From Aplectana chamaeleonis (Eukaryota; Nematoda; Chromadorea; Rhabditida; Cosmocercidae): DNA of 64,000 nucleotides. The notes under the pieces were generated by a model that ran no database searches, was not told the origin of the DNA, and was given only the letters and a program-made list of their open reading frames with translations. Below are positions 1 through 11,250 of this stretch, piece by piece. The position numbers and the translations under genes are program-made. The first letter of the stretch is position 1. Every line of letters begins with the position of its first letter. The stretch spans positions 1,240,001 to 1,304,000 of the forward strand of contig JAPDOI010000171.1 in the NCBI GenBank assembly GCA_029168955.1, written 5' to 3'.

Positions 1-1685
1 TTGATAGTATATAAATAAGAAATTAGACGATAATCACACAACACATTGTTTTTTTTACAGAAACAAAGACACACAGAAATATTCAAAAAATTCAACAGAA
101 CATATCTTACTTAAAGTTTTGCTTTTTTGTGTGAAAAATTATTGAAAATATGGACTATATTTCACGCCACAGAGCGAAAGTGAATCATCCCGCGATTCTT
201 CAGTTTTTGAAAAAACAAACTATATCGATAGAAACTTCAACATCCAAAGTAACTTTATACACATAGTATTGATTATTTTCATGTTAAGTTTTCTTCATGG
301 AAAGTAAGTCATAATTCGATTACATTATTTCTGAAATACTCTGTTCCACCCTCAACTTCATTTGTCCGAATATCTGCGAATATAGCTATATGATCGGAAT
401 ATCAGATATTTTAGTATCACATGAAGAGTATTCCAAATTTTTTGAAAGTTTTCTTTTCAAAATATTCAAATCACATTTTGAAAAATTTCAGGTGATGCTT
501 AGAAATTTAAAATCATTGTACACAAAGAACACAAGTTTGCAATGTAGCAATACATTCCTGAGGTAATCTCTGCAGCCGTAGTGGGCTAGGAGAGACGCGC
601 GCCGTCGGCCGCGTTCGTTCGCGCAGCGTCCCGAATTGTGTTAGGTGATACAGCTGATTTCGAAGGTGTTTCTGCGAATAATCAATTCTTCTATCATACT
701 CTACAATATTTTGGAGTGAGCAGGTTGGTTTACCCTTCAAATCCTTTTTCGATACTTGGTACATTTCGATTTTCTTTGGATGTTCTGTGGAATTCCGTCC
801 TTATCTACAGTGGGCGTTTCGCAAGTCGCGAGGTCTCCATCTTTTCATTTCCAGATCAGACCAAGAAATCAATCACGTTAATGCTCAGTATTTTGGTATA
901 AAAATAAGATGTTAATGAAAATCAAAAAAAGAAGAGCCCCCTACCCCGCCCCCTCCCCGCAAAGGGACAATGAAAATGAAAATTGTTTTTTCCAATGACA
1001 ATCAACGTAGAGAATCATGAGAGCTCACAAAGAATAACATTCTTTATAATTAGAGATTCACTCGATGTCCTCGGTCCAACTTTGCTTGATCCGCCCCGAT
1101 AAGCTAGATTTGCGGTCGGTCGCTGCACCCGACGCAGCGAGAGAAGAACGCGAATATCTATAACGAGTAGGAGAGGGAAAGATTCTTGTTTCAAGGAACA
1201 TTTATCCTTTGAGCCAATTGGAACTTTGCAATAGCGCACAGACTTTGTCAAAACGAGATTCTCAAGGTTCCTTCACGAGACAAACATAAACTATCATCAA
1301 TACCAAATTCTCACCGAAGGAAACCAACAGGGCTCTAGTACGAGTTAAATAATGTTTTAACATATTTGAGAGCTGACATTTGAGAGGCAAGTTTTGTTGG
1401 GAAAAAAATGATTTCTTCCATGAAAATCGGACCCCTATGAAAACATTCATCTTTTAGCCGCCACGCAAACTAAACATACCTCACTTTCCGATCCTGTCTC
1501 CACCTCCTGCGAATCAGAGGTGCCGAAATGATAATTGTTCACAAAATACACCCGGAATACCTGAGTATGCGAGATTTGTTTCAGAAACCATTCGTTTCAA
1601 ACCTTAAAGTTAATCGGTACAGGATCAATGGCGCTGTAAATTTCAATACTTAGTATTAACCCACCCTCATTTCCAAATCATTTTA
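1..1685. other. No supported gene; AT-rich DNA
   Basis: AT-rich DNA with only short chance open frames on both strands and no recognisable domain. A GC-rich patch near 560-640 and a C/G run near 935-965 stand out in composition but contain nothing I can name. Confidence 0.5.
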
Positions 1686-1990
1686 TTCACGTCTACAAAA
1701 CTCTTAAACAACCCCAACGATGATATTTTTTGGATCCCTACGCACTTTTCTCAATGTTATGCGCACTCTTCCTGAAGCCCTGCCCACTTTCAAAAGCACT
1801 TTATTCACGTCTTCAACACCCTTAGACAACCCCAACAAACCCCAACAACGATACTCACAAGTTTGTTGGATTCCTGCGCACTTTTCTCGATGTTGTGCGC
1901 ACTCATTCTCAAGCCCCGCCATTTTTTCACTACTTTCCACTCACGTCCACAAGCTTTCCAAAATGTTGTTCACTTATCTGAATCCCTATA
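1686..1990. repeat. Imperfect tandem duplication, about 130-150 bp period
   Basis: The block starting TTATTCACGTCTACAAAACT near 1681 recurs near 1801 (TTATTCACGTCTTCAACACC), and a third partial start (CTCACGTCCACAAGC) follows near 1940. Inside each block the phrase TGCGCACTTTTCTCRATGTT is repeated (about 1740 and 1875), followed by CAAGCCCYGCC-like text. The copies have diverged by substitutions and a short insertion of AACAAACCCC. This is a local duplication with no coding signal. Confidence 0.6.
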
Positions 1991-2277
1991 CCCCCTACAT
2001 GAAAATCTACCCACGTGTCCGACAGCCCTACGGTCGGCACCCTTTTTTGATATGTATATTTCTACAACTTTGTACAAAATTGTTAAAACACTGCAGGTAA
2101 ACACAAAAACAAGTCAAAACATCGCAGAATCAACTGCAACTATGTGGCATAAAGTGTAGCAGGAGAAAAGAAAAAAGAAAAACTTCCGGCCCAACAAGAT
2201 AACGTAAACACTGGAGCGAAAAAATTGAGAGAATAGACGTGGAGTCAAATGCGTTCTTGGCCCTTGCACACCAAGCA

Positions 2278-2536
2278 TTTTCCTTCACGTCTGCGCGCGG
2301 TCGGTCCTAAAGTTGCGCGGTTCCTGCCCGCTTTGCAAAGTTGCGCGCGGTCGGAACGGAAAGAGGAAAAAACCTTGAAAACGACAAAAGCGATCGGAAC
2401 GCTCGCAACTATTTAAGGTCGTACTGACCGCGTGCTTTGCGCGCGGTCAGCCCTATTCTGTTTTTTGCGCACGGTCGAAACGGTTCCTGCGCGCGGTCGG
2501 TACTAAGAGCGAAAACTTGCGCGCGGTCAGTCCTAT
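2278..2536. repeat. Cluster of GCGCGCGGTCRG motifs
   Basis: The motif GCGCGCGGTCGG, or a one-base variant, occurs about six times in 250 bp (near 2294, 2341, 2436, 2468, 2490 and 2520). Spacing is irregular and the background is otherwise AT-rich. It could be a degraded minisatellite or a cluster of protein-binding sites. Confidence 0.55.
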
Positions 2537-2686
2537 TTTCTGTCCGAGTATAGGAGATCGTATGGCTCCAGCTGCGTCAAAAGAGTATTTACATGAAAAT
2601 TGTCCAATAAAGAAGGACAAGCCCAAGCATTTTTTTTTGATGGGCACAGTTAAGAAGGGAGGGTTGACAAATTCGCTGAACCCAGT

Positions 2687-2772
2687 TCCGATTTCCAATT
2701 TCCGAATTCCGATAGTTTTTGGCGTTCCGATTTCCGAAATTTCGAAGGTCGTTCCGATTTCCGATTTCCGCA
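2687..2772. repeat. TTCCGATTTCCGA simple repeat
   Basis: Short direct repeats of TTCCGATTTCCGAAAT and close variants fill this stretch. Open frames reading through it are repeat artefacts. Confidence 0.6.
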
Positions 2773-2792
2773 AATCATAAGAAAAATTACGC

Positions 2793-3175
2793 TCATTCCT
2801 GGTTCAGAGCATCTGCTCCCTCGCCCACGCTAGTCTTGTCATCTAATGACTTTCTCTCATCAAAAGTCAATGGGATGACGTCCAAGAACTCCAAAGCCAC
2901 GGTGTCGACGTTTCGCAGCTTTGACAGATATTTGAGAAACCGCTGAGTGGACTCTCCAGACAAAACAATCTTCAAGACAGCATGCGTTCCATGAGAATAC
3001 TAAACTTTTCTTCTGGAGCGGTAGTAATCTGGCTTGATATGCAACTTAAATCGTTGATTTGAATTCCATCTGAACGACATCTGTGTAATAGCTTAAAACT
3101 GGAATTGATGCATAAGGATGCCCCAGGTAAAGTCTTGACACTTAATGAGCGAGTCAGCTCCAACTTAAATTCATC
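2793..3175 (-). CDS. Unidentified open stretches, possible exons
   Basis: Two neighbouring minus-strand frames look more protein-like than the background. The lower one, about 2793-2999, is mixed in composition and leucine-rich (contains LKIVLSGESTQRFLKYL and VALEFLDVIPLTFDE). Upstream it is bounded by TTTAG, which could be a splice acceptor at about 2999-3003. The higher one, 2972-3175, contains LELTRSLSVKTLPG and ends in a stop that overlaps the first in another frame, so the two are not one simple ORF. I do not recognise the family. It may be a real exon, a frameshifted pseudogene or chance. Confidence 0.25.
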
Positions 3176-3195
3176 TTTATCTCAAATTTGAAGGT

Positions 3196-3237
3196 GTCGC
3201 TGATTGCGAATATCAGCGACAGATGGCTGTCGCTGAT
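3196..3237. other. Small perfect hairpin plus partial repeat
   Basis: GTCGCTGAT (3196-3204) pairs with ATCAGCGAC (3212-3220). A further GTCGCTGATT follows at about 3228. It could fold as a 9-bp stem. No function is assigned. Confidence 0.5.
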
Positions 3238-3327
3238 TGTGTGGTGGTTAGAGCGCACGAGACAGAGAGGCATAAGAGGGGGCGCAGCGCCTTCAAATCA
3301 ATCTTCGGTAAATGTCCTCTCGAGTAC

Positions 3328-3608
3328 ATTTAGGACTCCCGTTGAAACGATTCGATGAACATGCCGGGAAGCATCGTGGAAGGGGTGAATCGCTCACACA
3401 GCGTGGTCGCAAACTCCAAGGTCGACGGAGTGATGCCTGCATGTGTAGCGCCGTCAACAACCCTACACCGAACACAGCGGCCATGAATTGAGAACAGCAT
3501 TGCAGACGCCACAGTGAACGGGGTGACTCCATCTGAAATAAACTCTCGTGACGCCATCAACCTCAGGATCTGCACAGGAAAAGCCTCCCCTCGATCAATT
3601 TTGAATTC
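3328..3608 (-). CDS. Putative terminal exon, unknown protein
   Basis: A minus-strand frame runs without a stop from about 3619 to a TAA at about 3328-3330. A plausible acceptor (CATACAG, AG at 3610-3609) would start the exon at 3608 with EFKIDRGEAFPVQILRLM. Composition is typical of a soluble globular protein of about 93 residues, including the stretch FISDGVTPFTVASAMLFSIH. No domain is recognised, and no partner exon was found on either side. It could be the last exon of a gene with large introns, an isolated remnant, or a chance ORF. Confidence 0.3.
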
Positions 3609-4194
3609 CTGTATGACTTTAACGTGTATTACCTAATACTATGCTCGTCTTTACCCTTCGTACCGATTTTCACAATTTTCCGCATATGATTTGATGATTT
3701 TCCAGAATAATAATCTTCTTGTTCCAGCAACAATTCATCAATCAAGCAATACAAGGAATATCCTCCCTTTCTAACTAAAGAGTTCCACAAAAAAAAATCT
3801 CAAATAAATAACAAACTGTACTGAACACACGGTACTTAGAAAATTCTCCAAACTAGTGTCTTCGCCATCAAAACTGAAGTTCCAAGACTTAGACAAAAAG
3901 TGAGGGGAGCTGTTCAAAAAACATCTCTTCAGGAGGAATTTAAAAAAATAACAGCAAACTGTTAACCTAACAAGACTTACAAGGCGAAAAATATGGAAGC
4001 ACACCACAAAACAGTAATTGTTATAGAACAGCAACCTAGAAGAATCTAGCAATCATCATCATATACCACTAGAAGGATACCCTGACAAAAAAATCATCAT
4101 ACTCAAAGAATGTACTGACAACCGGAAAGAGATTTTCTCCAAAAAAAAGATAGTATGGAGAGAAACTGAAAATTATCGCAAACGCTGCCTTTAA
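3609..4194. other. No gene seen; ends in a transposon terminus
   Basis: AT-rich DNA without recognisable coding signal. The last 30 bases (about 4160-4193, AAAATTATCGCAAACGCTGC then CTTTAA) look like the right end of a TTAA-type element of the AGGCAGTG family. It sits back to back with the next element. Confidence 0.45.
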
Positions 4195-5010
4195 GGCAGT
4201 GTTCACGATAATTTTCAAATTCGAGATTATTCGCTATATTGATAAAGTGGCCCCCGGGTAGAACTAAAAATACGTAGAAATTGTGAGAAACGCACCGAGG
4301 TACACGAAATCCTCAAGTATCACCCCGCCTCATAAAGGCACAGGACACCCGATGAATTTATTTTGAGATTTCATGCTTATCTTGGAGAGAGGCACACGCT
4401 GATCACAGTGGTACCTCTAGAATCGTCCAAGACCCCCTTTGAACAGAGTTATGGCTCTTCAAAGGTGCCTAGATTCTGAGGGTGAAAACTTGGTGGACGA
4501 GTTGTCTCAGGCCTGTATTTCTCTTCATTCGCAATCGTTGCGTTAGAGAAAGCTAGGATAAGGAGACAGTCCGGTAATGGACTGAAGAACGACTACTTGT
4601 TGGGATTCATCCATCCATCGAGCAGCTATCGGGTTCAAAAATCTGTTAGGGGGTCGGGCCTGTGGTGGTGAGCGAAGGGGGTCGGGCCTGTGGTGGTCGC
4701 TTATATCTCGCTTATTTGGAGGAAATGAGATCTGGCATTCGGCACGTGTTATACAGGAGGAGTCTTCTACACAATTACATGAAAATCTCAAAATTCATAT
4801 CTGAGGGTGTACTGTGCCTTTAAGTATCACAGGAAGTGTTTGTTGTGACAATCAAACCTTTTGTGGATCCGTCCTTTGCAATTTTCTACTCTCTGTTGCT
4901 CCCTTCCTTCATCTGGACCCTAACTAATACTGGTTTTCCTGAAAATTGCTTCCATTCCCGATTAGACCTATTTTTCACCGGTGACAACCACAGTGAACAT
5001 GGAACTACTC
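4195..5010. mobile_element. TTAA-type MITE, family A, copy 1 (interrupted)
   Basis: Begins with GGCAGTGTTCACGATAATTT directly after TTAA (4191-4194). It is homologous to 30574-31546 and, inverted, to the two halves of 39111-45132. A family C element (4336-4819) interrupts it. The flanking text CACCCCGCCTCAT / GTATCACAGGAAGTG is contiguous in the copy at about 31186-31210. Similarity fades near 5010, so the right end is missing or diverged. There is no coding capacity, so it is a non-autonomous DNA transposon. Confidence 0.65.
4336..4819. mobile_element. TTAA-type MITE, family C, copy 1 (nested)
   Basis: Terminal inverted repeats AGGCACAGGACACCC at the left and the complement (GGGTGTACTGTGCCT) at the right, flanked by ATAA (4332-4335) and TTAA (4820-4823). 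The target duplication and the terminal AGG resemble piggyBac-type insertion. The interior carries text shared with the other C and B elements, including GTGGACGAGTTGTC. It is inserted in family A copy 1. Confidence 0.75.
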
Positions 5011-5059
5011 GCTAATCATAGTTTCTTCCCCCGAACTAGTTTCTCCCCTATTTCTTGAG

Positions 5060-5305
5060 CGAATCAGAATAAAGAGACAAGCTAGCAAAGGAATGGAAAC
5101 CAAAGTCGTTGATGAAATCCATCCATATATGTAGCCGCGAATGAGCTTGAAGGCTAAGAAAAGGGGTGGTCTTTGGTAGCCGCTTATATCTCGCCTATTA
5201 CAGGGATTTGAAATCTCGCATTTGACAAGAGTTATAGATGAGAATTCTTATATACAATAAATCAAATTGAAAAAAATTCATGTCTGAAAGTGTATTATGC
5301 TTCTG
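5060..5305. mobile_element. Diverged partial family C element
   Basis: The text GGTAGCCGCTTATATCTCGC and the end GAAAGTGTATTATGCTTCTG resemble the right half of family C copy 1 (GGTGGTCGCTTATATCTCGC ... GGGTGTACTGTGCC). Only the right portion is recognisable and the left end is not seen. Confidence 0.45.
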
Positions 5306-5592
5306 AGTACATTATGCGATGCACCAGTGAGCCTGATGGCTGCGTTTTGTTCTCTTGAATGCGTTGCACCACTACCTGATGTGTCTTGTCTCGCCCTGAG
5401 CATCCAGCGTTATGGCGCAGTGCATTGTCGTGCTGCTCTCGCTCCACTCGTGTTGGCTTGGTTCGCTTCTCACAGGCGGGGCTAATTTCGTTTACAGCGT
5501 TTCAGATTCTCATTCAACATAGGGCTGGCTTCTCATTATTATGGTTGTCTACTCCACATCAGTGGAAGATGTCCATTATCACTGATTCACAC
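5306..5592. other. No gene seen
   Basis: Two overlapping short plus-strand frames rich in Ser/Leu/Ala cross this stretch. Neither shows a domain, a repeat partner or splice-site support. Confidence 0.4.
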
Positions 5593-5596
5593 TTAA

Positions 5597-6081
5597 AGGC
5601 AGTGTTCACGATGAGAATCGTTTTTCTGCTTATCCGCCTATCTTGAAGACGGTTCCACTCTGATTCCAGTGATGTCTTTGAAATTGTACAAGACCTTCTG
5701 GAAACGGAGTTACAGTCCCTTAAAAATTGAGCTAAGGAAACATGGTGGACGAGTAGTCCGAGGCTTGTAACTTCCGTCTTTTGCAGCCGAGGAATGCGAG
5801 CTGGCCTGAGTAAAGAAAGAAGTTGAGAATGAAGGGAAGAATGGCTCTATGGTTCGGAAACCATCGCTCATCTCACGATCTCGAGCATTCATTTGTTCAA
5901 GTCGGTGGGCGTGGAAAGTGCATCTGGGTGTGACGTGCTGACGGGTGTCCAACTTTGGGGCCGTAGGGGACCGTTCCGAGCTCATTTTTGTTAGTTTTTC
6001 CAACGTTAGGGTTGCGCTAGGCCCCACAGCTGCCGATCTCCACCAAAAAATCAGACATGGTTTTTATCGTGGACACTGCCT
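5597..6081. mobile_element. TTAA-type MITE, family B, copy 1
   Basis: Begins AGGCAGTGTTCACGATGAGA after TTAA (5593-5596) and ends ATCGTGGACACTGCCT before TTGA (6082-6085, a one-base decay of TTAA). It is homologous to 30691-31181, 32763-33248 and 45137-45620. The minus strand holds a 105-codon open frame whose core (ARDREMSD ... KDGSYKPRTTRPPC) recurs in the other copies on the same element strand. It encodes no transposase. Confidence 0.75.
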
Positions 6082-6085
6082 TTGA

Positions 6086-6711
6086 AGCCAGATTACTACC
6101 GCCCCTGATGTCCTAAACATTGAGCCTCGGAATGTCGTGTAAGGTATACTACAATCAGTCGGTACAATCCAGTATTGCTCTTGTCCCATTATGTGTTCCT
6201 CAAGCTTCCGGCCTCAATAGATGTCTAACGCCAACATTCAGAATTTCATGAATGGCTTGTGTTGTGATCCCGAACACACTTCCAGGAGCGTCCCCAGGAA
6301 GACCCAATTTAGAACATCGGATCCTCGGTCACTATGTAAAAATGTTTCACTATTGAATGCACGACCAATCCTCCAGAAAACAAAATTCACCAAGAGAATA
6401 TAAAAAACGACGTAGAAATCGAACGAGTTGAAGAAAAGACAAAAAAAAGTCGAACATCGCGAATGTTGGAAACTATCTGGCAAATCGATTAATATTCGCG
6501 CTATAGTCCTATAAGATGCTTTATTATATTGGCATTATGGCCCAAAACATCATATCAAAAGGTGAAATCAATAGCCCTAAGGGGTGCAAAGATATTTTCA
6601 AAAAAAAGACGATGTCAGTAGAATTTTGTCCACTGCTGTATATGATCAGTGCGTGACGCTATCCAGTACAAGCAGAAAATCTCAAAACAATTTTTTCGGA
6701 TGTGCCGTGCC
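6086..6711. other. No gene; possible family C terminus at right edge
   Basis: AT-rich DNA. The last bases, GGATGTGCCGTGCC before TTAA (6712-6715), match a family C right terminus, but I could not find the matching left end. Short open frames on both strands overlap each other and show no domain. Confidence 0.4.
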
Positions 6712-6715
6712 TTAA

Positions 6716-7312
6716 AGGCATCGTCCACGATGAAAACCGAATTTGGGTTTATGCGTTCATTCGGACTAGTGGGCCATGACAATGTCACTCAGAAAGTTTG
6801 GAGTTACAAAACCGTCTCTGATTGAAGATTCGCTTACCTCAAATTGGCTTCCTGGGTTTGGGGGGCCGGCCTTGGGGTCGATCCGTTGTTACAAGGAACA
6901 AAGCTCCTGGGTTGCTGACGGCGGGCGTGCCTTGACGCGTCGTAGGGCGCAATACACACGCCAGTCAATTTCGAATTCGGCATCGATCGAAAGCAGCCGG
7001 CAGCACTGGACGCAGCAGGTGGGTAGCCCATTTTAATTCAGCTGAAGTCGTAGTTGAGCGGCATCCTCGGTGAATTGCTTCCAACGCTGCGCGAAGGAAC
7101 GAAGCGTAAAACTGTTCCTTGCATTCTCTGCGCAACTATGCCAAGTTGATGCCGGCGCGAAATTCAAAATTGCTATGAACTTTCTAAAAATGGGTTTTTC
7201 TCAAAAAGTTGACGTTTTTGAGGGAGCGTTTTGCTACCGTTAGTCACTATAGGGATAGTACAACACGAAAACATCAAAAACCCAAATATGGTTTTCATCG
7301 TGTACGATGCCT
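6716..7312. mobile_element. TTAA-type MITE, family D
   Basis: A 597-bp element with inverted termini of about 38 bp: AGGCATCGTCCACGATGAAA continuing to AATTTGGGTTT at the left, and AAACCCAAATATGGTTTTCA continuing to TCGTGTACGATGCCT at the right. It is flanked by TTAA at 6712-6715 and 7313-7316. The interior is more GC-rich than the flanks and has only short frames. The terminal AGGCA and TTAA target link it to families A-C. Confidence 0.75.
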
Positions 7313-7316
7313 TTAA

Positions 7317-9060
7317 AAGGCGAATCGTTGCATGAAAAGGATGGTACAATGTTCTATCTTTGAAAGAGTTTTGCTAGTGTGTTTGAATACATCTAGTCCT
7401 CGAAGGGTTACAAGTGTTCTGCAAGCTGCGCCAAATTAGATGTTATGGTAGTACAAGGACAGAACTGTTTTTAAATTTCCACATCTCCGACCACTTTGCG
7501 AACTAAAATGTGAAACTCACAAAAAAGAGGTATTTTTAGTTATCGGTCAGCAAGTCTAATTGAGAATTCTGCTTGCGAATGCTATACATGCTAAAAACTG
7601 ACAACCGGAGCAGAAAAAAATACATAAAACCAGAAAGGTTCAAATCTCCGATGAGGAGTAAACCTATCAGTAGTACACTGTACTTCGAGGACTGAAGAAG
7701 ATTACAGGAGGCTAAAAAGCATACATTTCAAGTCTGGTTAGAAAAGTGGGAAGAAAAACGGTCAAAATTGAGCAGGAAGCCTAAAGAACAAGGGTGAAAT
7801 CAAACGCGTGCAATCAGGCTAAATGATGTCAGTTCGAATCATGTCACTTCACGTCGATAATTGCGAAATATCTAGAGCGCCTAAAAACGCTAGCTGCTCA
7901 GGCAAACTCAAATGTCGGCAGCAGGTTTCTGAGGTGTCGTCACAGAGCACATCAGCCGAGGACACCAAAAAATTGGTGATTTCGGCGCGAGAGAACTTGG
8001 TATCACGCCGAAAAGTCTAGCTGTAGACTTCCTAGCGCCGGATTAAGAGACGGCGGCATGGCTTGATAAGAAGCCCCGAAAGGTTCAGCTGACGACCTGC
8101 TACCGCCGGATTTATGGATTTTGCTGTAGACATCCTATCGCCGGGCTTTTATTAACAGGGTGGCCAACTTCAAAATTCGGAGCAGTTATACGAGCTGAAC
8201 CTTCGCAGGATACCAAAACTATTGCTGCATTATTACTATACCCAGCTGTTATTATAGCAGTCCCTACGCTCGACTGCCCTTAGACATGGGCATTTCGGTT
8301 TTTTTCTGCCGTATTCGTTATCGAGGTGTAACCCTTACTAGCTCAATATTTGAGCTATTTCGCAACCGGTAGAAGAAAAAATAAAAATAATAATTAATTT
8401 ACTTTCGAACCGATTCGACTTTTACCGGCTTTATTTGAAGCTAGGATATAAACCAAGAGATTTGGATAAAGCAACCATATATGGAACTTCTGACTATGTG
8501 AGGACTTGATTATGGTACTGAAACGGGTTAATCCAATTTCTCCAATGGGGCGAAATTCCCGATTGTGGTTATTTTTTGAGAAACCCTCGAAAACTGTTAA
8601 AATCGAATCTCTGAAAAATGGTTGATATATGGCAAAATGAATTAAGGCAGAAGGATAAATCATTGCGCAGAATTATCACATTAGAAGTTAATTGGGTTGA
8701 AGACGTTGGATGATGAAGACATAATGGAAATTGTACTTTTCAAACATTTCAAGAAATGCGAAATTAGCTAAATTGAGACAAACTTCCTCTAACTCGATTT
8801 GGTACTAGGATTCAGTCCTCACATAATTCGAATGTTCTAGGATCTTGAACAGAGTGAATGGATTGAAAAAAGAGAACGATGTGTATCCAAATATTTTCGG
8901 TCCCTTGAACCTCCCCTGACACTTCGATGTGAATAATGAAAGTAGGGATTCAGGGTAGCGCTATTAGATAGAGAAAGTGTTGCGCCTACAAAAGGCATAC
9001 CATATTAGCTGAAAAGATACATTTAGACTGTAAAACAGTTAAATTCTTGTGGTTTTGGCG
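7317..9060. other. No gene seen
   Basis: AT-rich DNA with scattered frames of 60-90 codons and no recognisable product. Near 8030-8150 the phrase CCTAGCGCCGG/CCTATCGCCGG and related CGCCGGAT/GCCGGGC motifs recur a few times. No splice-supported exon was recognised. Confidence 0.45.
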
Positions 9061-9064
9061 CGAA

Positions 9065-9160
9065 AAGGTGCGGAGCGGAGGTTAGAGACAGCGAGCGAGC
9101 AGAGATCCGACGGAGGCAGCAGCATCGCGCGCGCTGCGTGCGCCCCAAGTGATCAGAATT
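9065..9160. repeat. Interspersed repeat core, copy 1
   Basis: The phrase GGTGCGGAGCGGAGGTT, followed by a GAGA-rich run and CATCGCGCGCGC, is repeated at 35765-35850. Flanking AAATTCTTGTGG and the inverted CAAGTGATCAGAATTT suggest weak terminal inverted repeats. It is probably a short MITE-like element. Confidence 0.5.
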
Positions 9161-10452
9161 TCAAATATTACAGAGGATAAGCAGGAGGGAAAACCCGCTA
9201 ATCTGAGCGTAAGGTCTCCCTCATAGTCCTCGCCGCAAGCGCGGAATACGCGTGACGTTCGGAACGAGCGGTGGACTATCAAACTTTTTACCGCGCAGGA
9301 CGGACGCGAAGCAACTATGAAATCCCCAGCAGCACCGAAATGACTGTGCGGAGCAAAGCTGGGCAAAACTTGTGACATGCACGAAAATACTAGGCTTGCA
9401 TTTGCGCACACGGTAGCGTAGGATAATGGTAGAATTGTTTATGATGCAGCAGACTTGAACTGAGCATCAAGTAATGATGCAAATAGAAACATCGCAATGG
9501 CGATTCTGGCGGCGCCGCCATGGAGGTGCTGGGGCGGCATGCAGGAACGCGCTGGGACGGGGTTTGGAAATCCCGTGCGTGAGGCGGCGTTCATAGTTCA
9601 TTCGTCACGCGACGTTAAAATTAGCCTACGTATCGATCAAGCGACGTCGCGTCGCGTCTTTGCTAGGTGTTCACAGTGAAGTGGCGCAATACATCAGATT
9701 TGATGCGCACGTGACGATCGCTCCGCGTCGATCGCGTCGCGCTGCAATGGTTGTCTCGAGAAGACAAGCTGGTTTTCTTCAGGGTTTTTCTTTCATTAAC
9801 ACATTCAAATCTCACAATGAAAACATTAAATTAGGACCGCTTGCACTGAAACAAACACTAAAGAACTGCTGCTATTTTCAGAGAAAAATTGCTGTTGCCA
9901 GCTTACGCGAGATTGCGTAGGCACGCGATTGCGCGTAATCGCCCAGCCTTCGCGCAGTGTCCACACCTAAACACCTGCGCGATTTTCGCGTCGCACTGAC
10001 ATATACCATCGCGTCGTTCCGGAAAACTCTGCACGCCATCTGAAACACTCCGCGCTGGACGCTCGCTTTCGTTCTTGGCTCCTCGTAAGGGTCTCCGCGC
10101 TCGCCGTTCACTTTCGCACTCGCGCGCGGCGTGATGCATGCCGCCTCTGGATGGGTGACAAGCACGTCGCGCACGCCCCGCGCGGTAAAAAGTTTTATAT
10201 CCCACCGCGCGCTTGCCCCCAGGACTATGAAAGATGTTCAAGTAGCGTGTCACCGCACTTCTGACCCAGACTAAGGACGCCTGAGTGATATAAATCCATA
10301 TAAGTAGAAGATTCGAGTATTTGAGTATTCGACTCAACCAGCCACTGTCTTTAAGTGGTTACAATCGAAAAACTTATTCATCAGAAATTTTTCAATAGTG
10401 GCTATCCGCATAATTCATTCATCTGAGGTGTTCTGAAAATGCGATATTTGAA
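9161..10452. other. GC-rich, CpG-dense stretch, no gene
   Basis: From about 9590 to 10200 the sequence is rich in CGTCGC/GCGCGC motifs and unlike the AT-rich surroundings. Long-looking minus-strand frames here (up to about 144 codons) are low-complexity Arg/Ala-rich readings of GC-rich DNA with no domain. It may be an old GC-rich element. Confidence 0.4.
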
Positions 10453-10693
10453 TTTCTGAAAGTTGGGCTCCGCAGAAAAGGTCAAGGATTTGGCATTGCT
10501 CCTAAATGTCGTGAAATTGTCTTATTGGATTTGGCTCTCAACTTGATTTTTCAAATGTAGTGAAATTGTCGAATTGATTTGGCTGTGATGATACTATATG
10601 CAGATAACATAATCATTAAATGTAGTGAAATTGTTGCAAACGGATTTGGCAGGAGCTCTATCAATTATCACAGTCAAATCACGCGTCAGAAGG
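10453..10693 (+). repeat. Subterminal inverted repeat, left arm (copy 1)
   Basis: 241 bp that reappear as the reverse complement at 11010-11250 with only scattered mismatches. Both arms end exactly at TTTCTGAAAG/CTTTCAGAAA. The pair could form a long hairpin with a 316-bp loop, as DNA or as RNA. Confidence 0.85.
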
Positions 10694-11009
10694 GGTTTTC
10701 CTTGGAGCGCATATTGAATCGAATGAGAACAGGAATAAACCTAGCAGCAAAACGTTTCTATACAATGCGAACCGTGAAAGCGTTGAGGACACGAAGACAT
10801 AGTCAGTAGCGAGTAAATTGCGTTAGATTTCGTTTTCATGAATTTTATCTCATCGGTGAGGGAAGGTCTGGTACCTGAAAAGGCCACACTTAAAAGGCAG
10901 AATAGCATTTGGAAACCTTAATTCTAGCCCATAAGGCCACGTTTAGTTCAGCATTGTTGACTGAGGATTATTATTTTTTTCTTTTTGTCTTCATTCGCTC
11001 GCCAGAGAA

Positions 11010-11250
11010 CCTTCTGACGCATGATTTGACTGTGATAATTGATAGAGCTCCTGCCAAATCCGTTTGCAACAATTTCACTACATTTAATGATTATGTTATC
11101 TGCATATAGTATCATCACAGCCAAATCAATTCGACAATTTCACTACATTTGAAAAATCAAGTTGAGAGCCAAATCCAATAAGACAATTTCACGACATTTA
11201 GGAGCAATGCCAAATCCTTGACCTTTTCTGCGGAGCCCAACTTTCAGAAA
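11010..11250 (-). repeat. Subterminal inverted repeat, right arm (copy 1)
   Basis: Reverse complement of 10453-10693. Array units 2 and 3 retain only the last part of this arm (from AATTTCACAACATTTAGG onward), so their junctions fall inside it. Confidence 0.85.

Noticed and set aside
9878..10337. 144- and 98-codon minus-strand frames
   Set aside because: They overlap each other in GC-rich DNA, are Arg/Ala-rich, and have no domain or splice support.
10453..11250. The 800-bp palindrome as an independent MITE
   Set aside because: Units 2 and 3 of the array retain part of its right arm joined to the same 5' region, and copy 4's insertion boundary coincides with its left end. It is therefore part of the large element.
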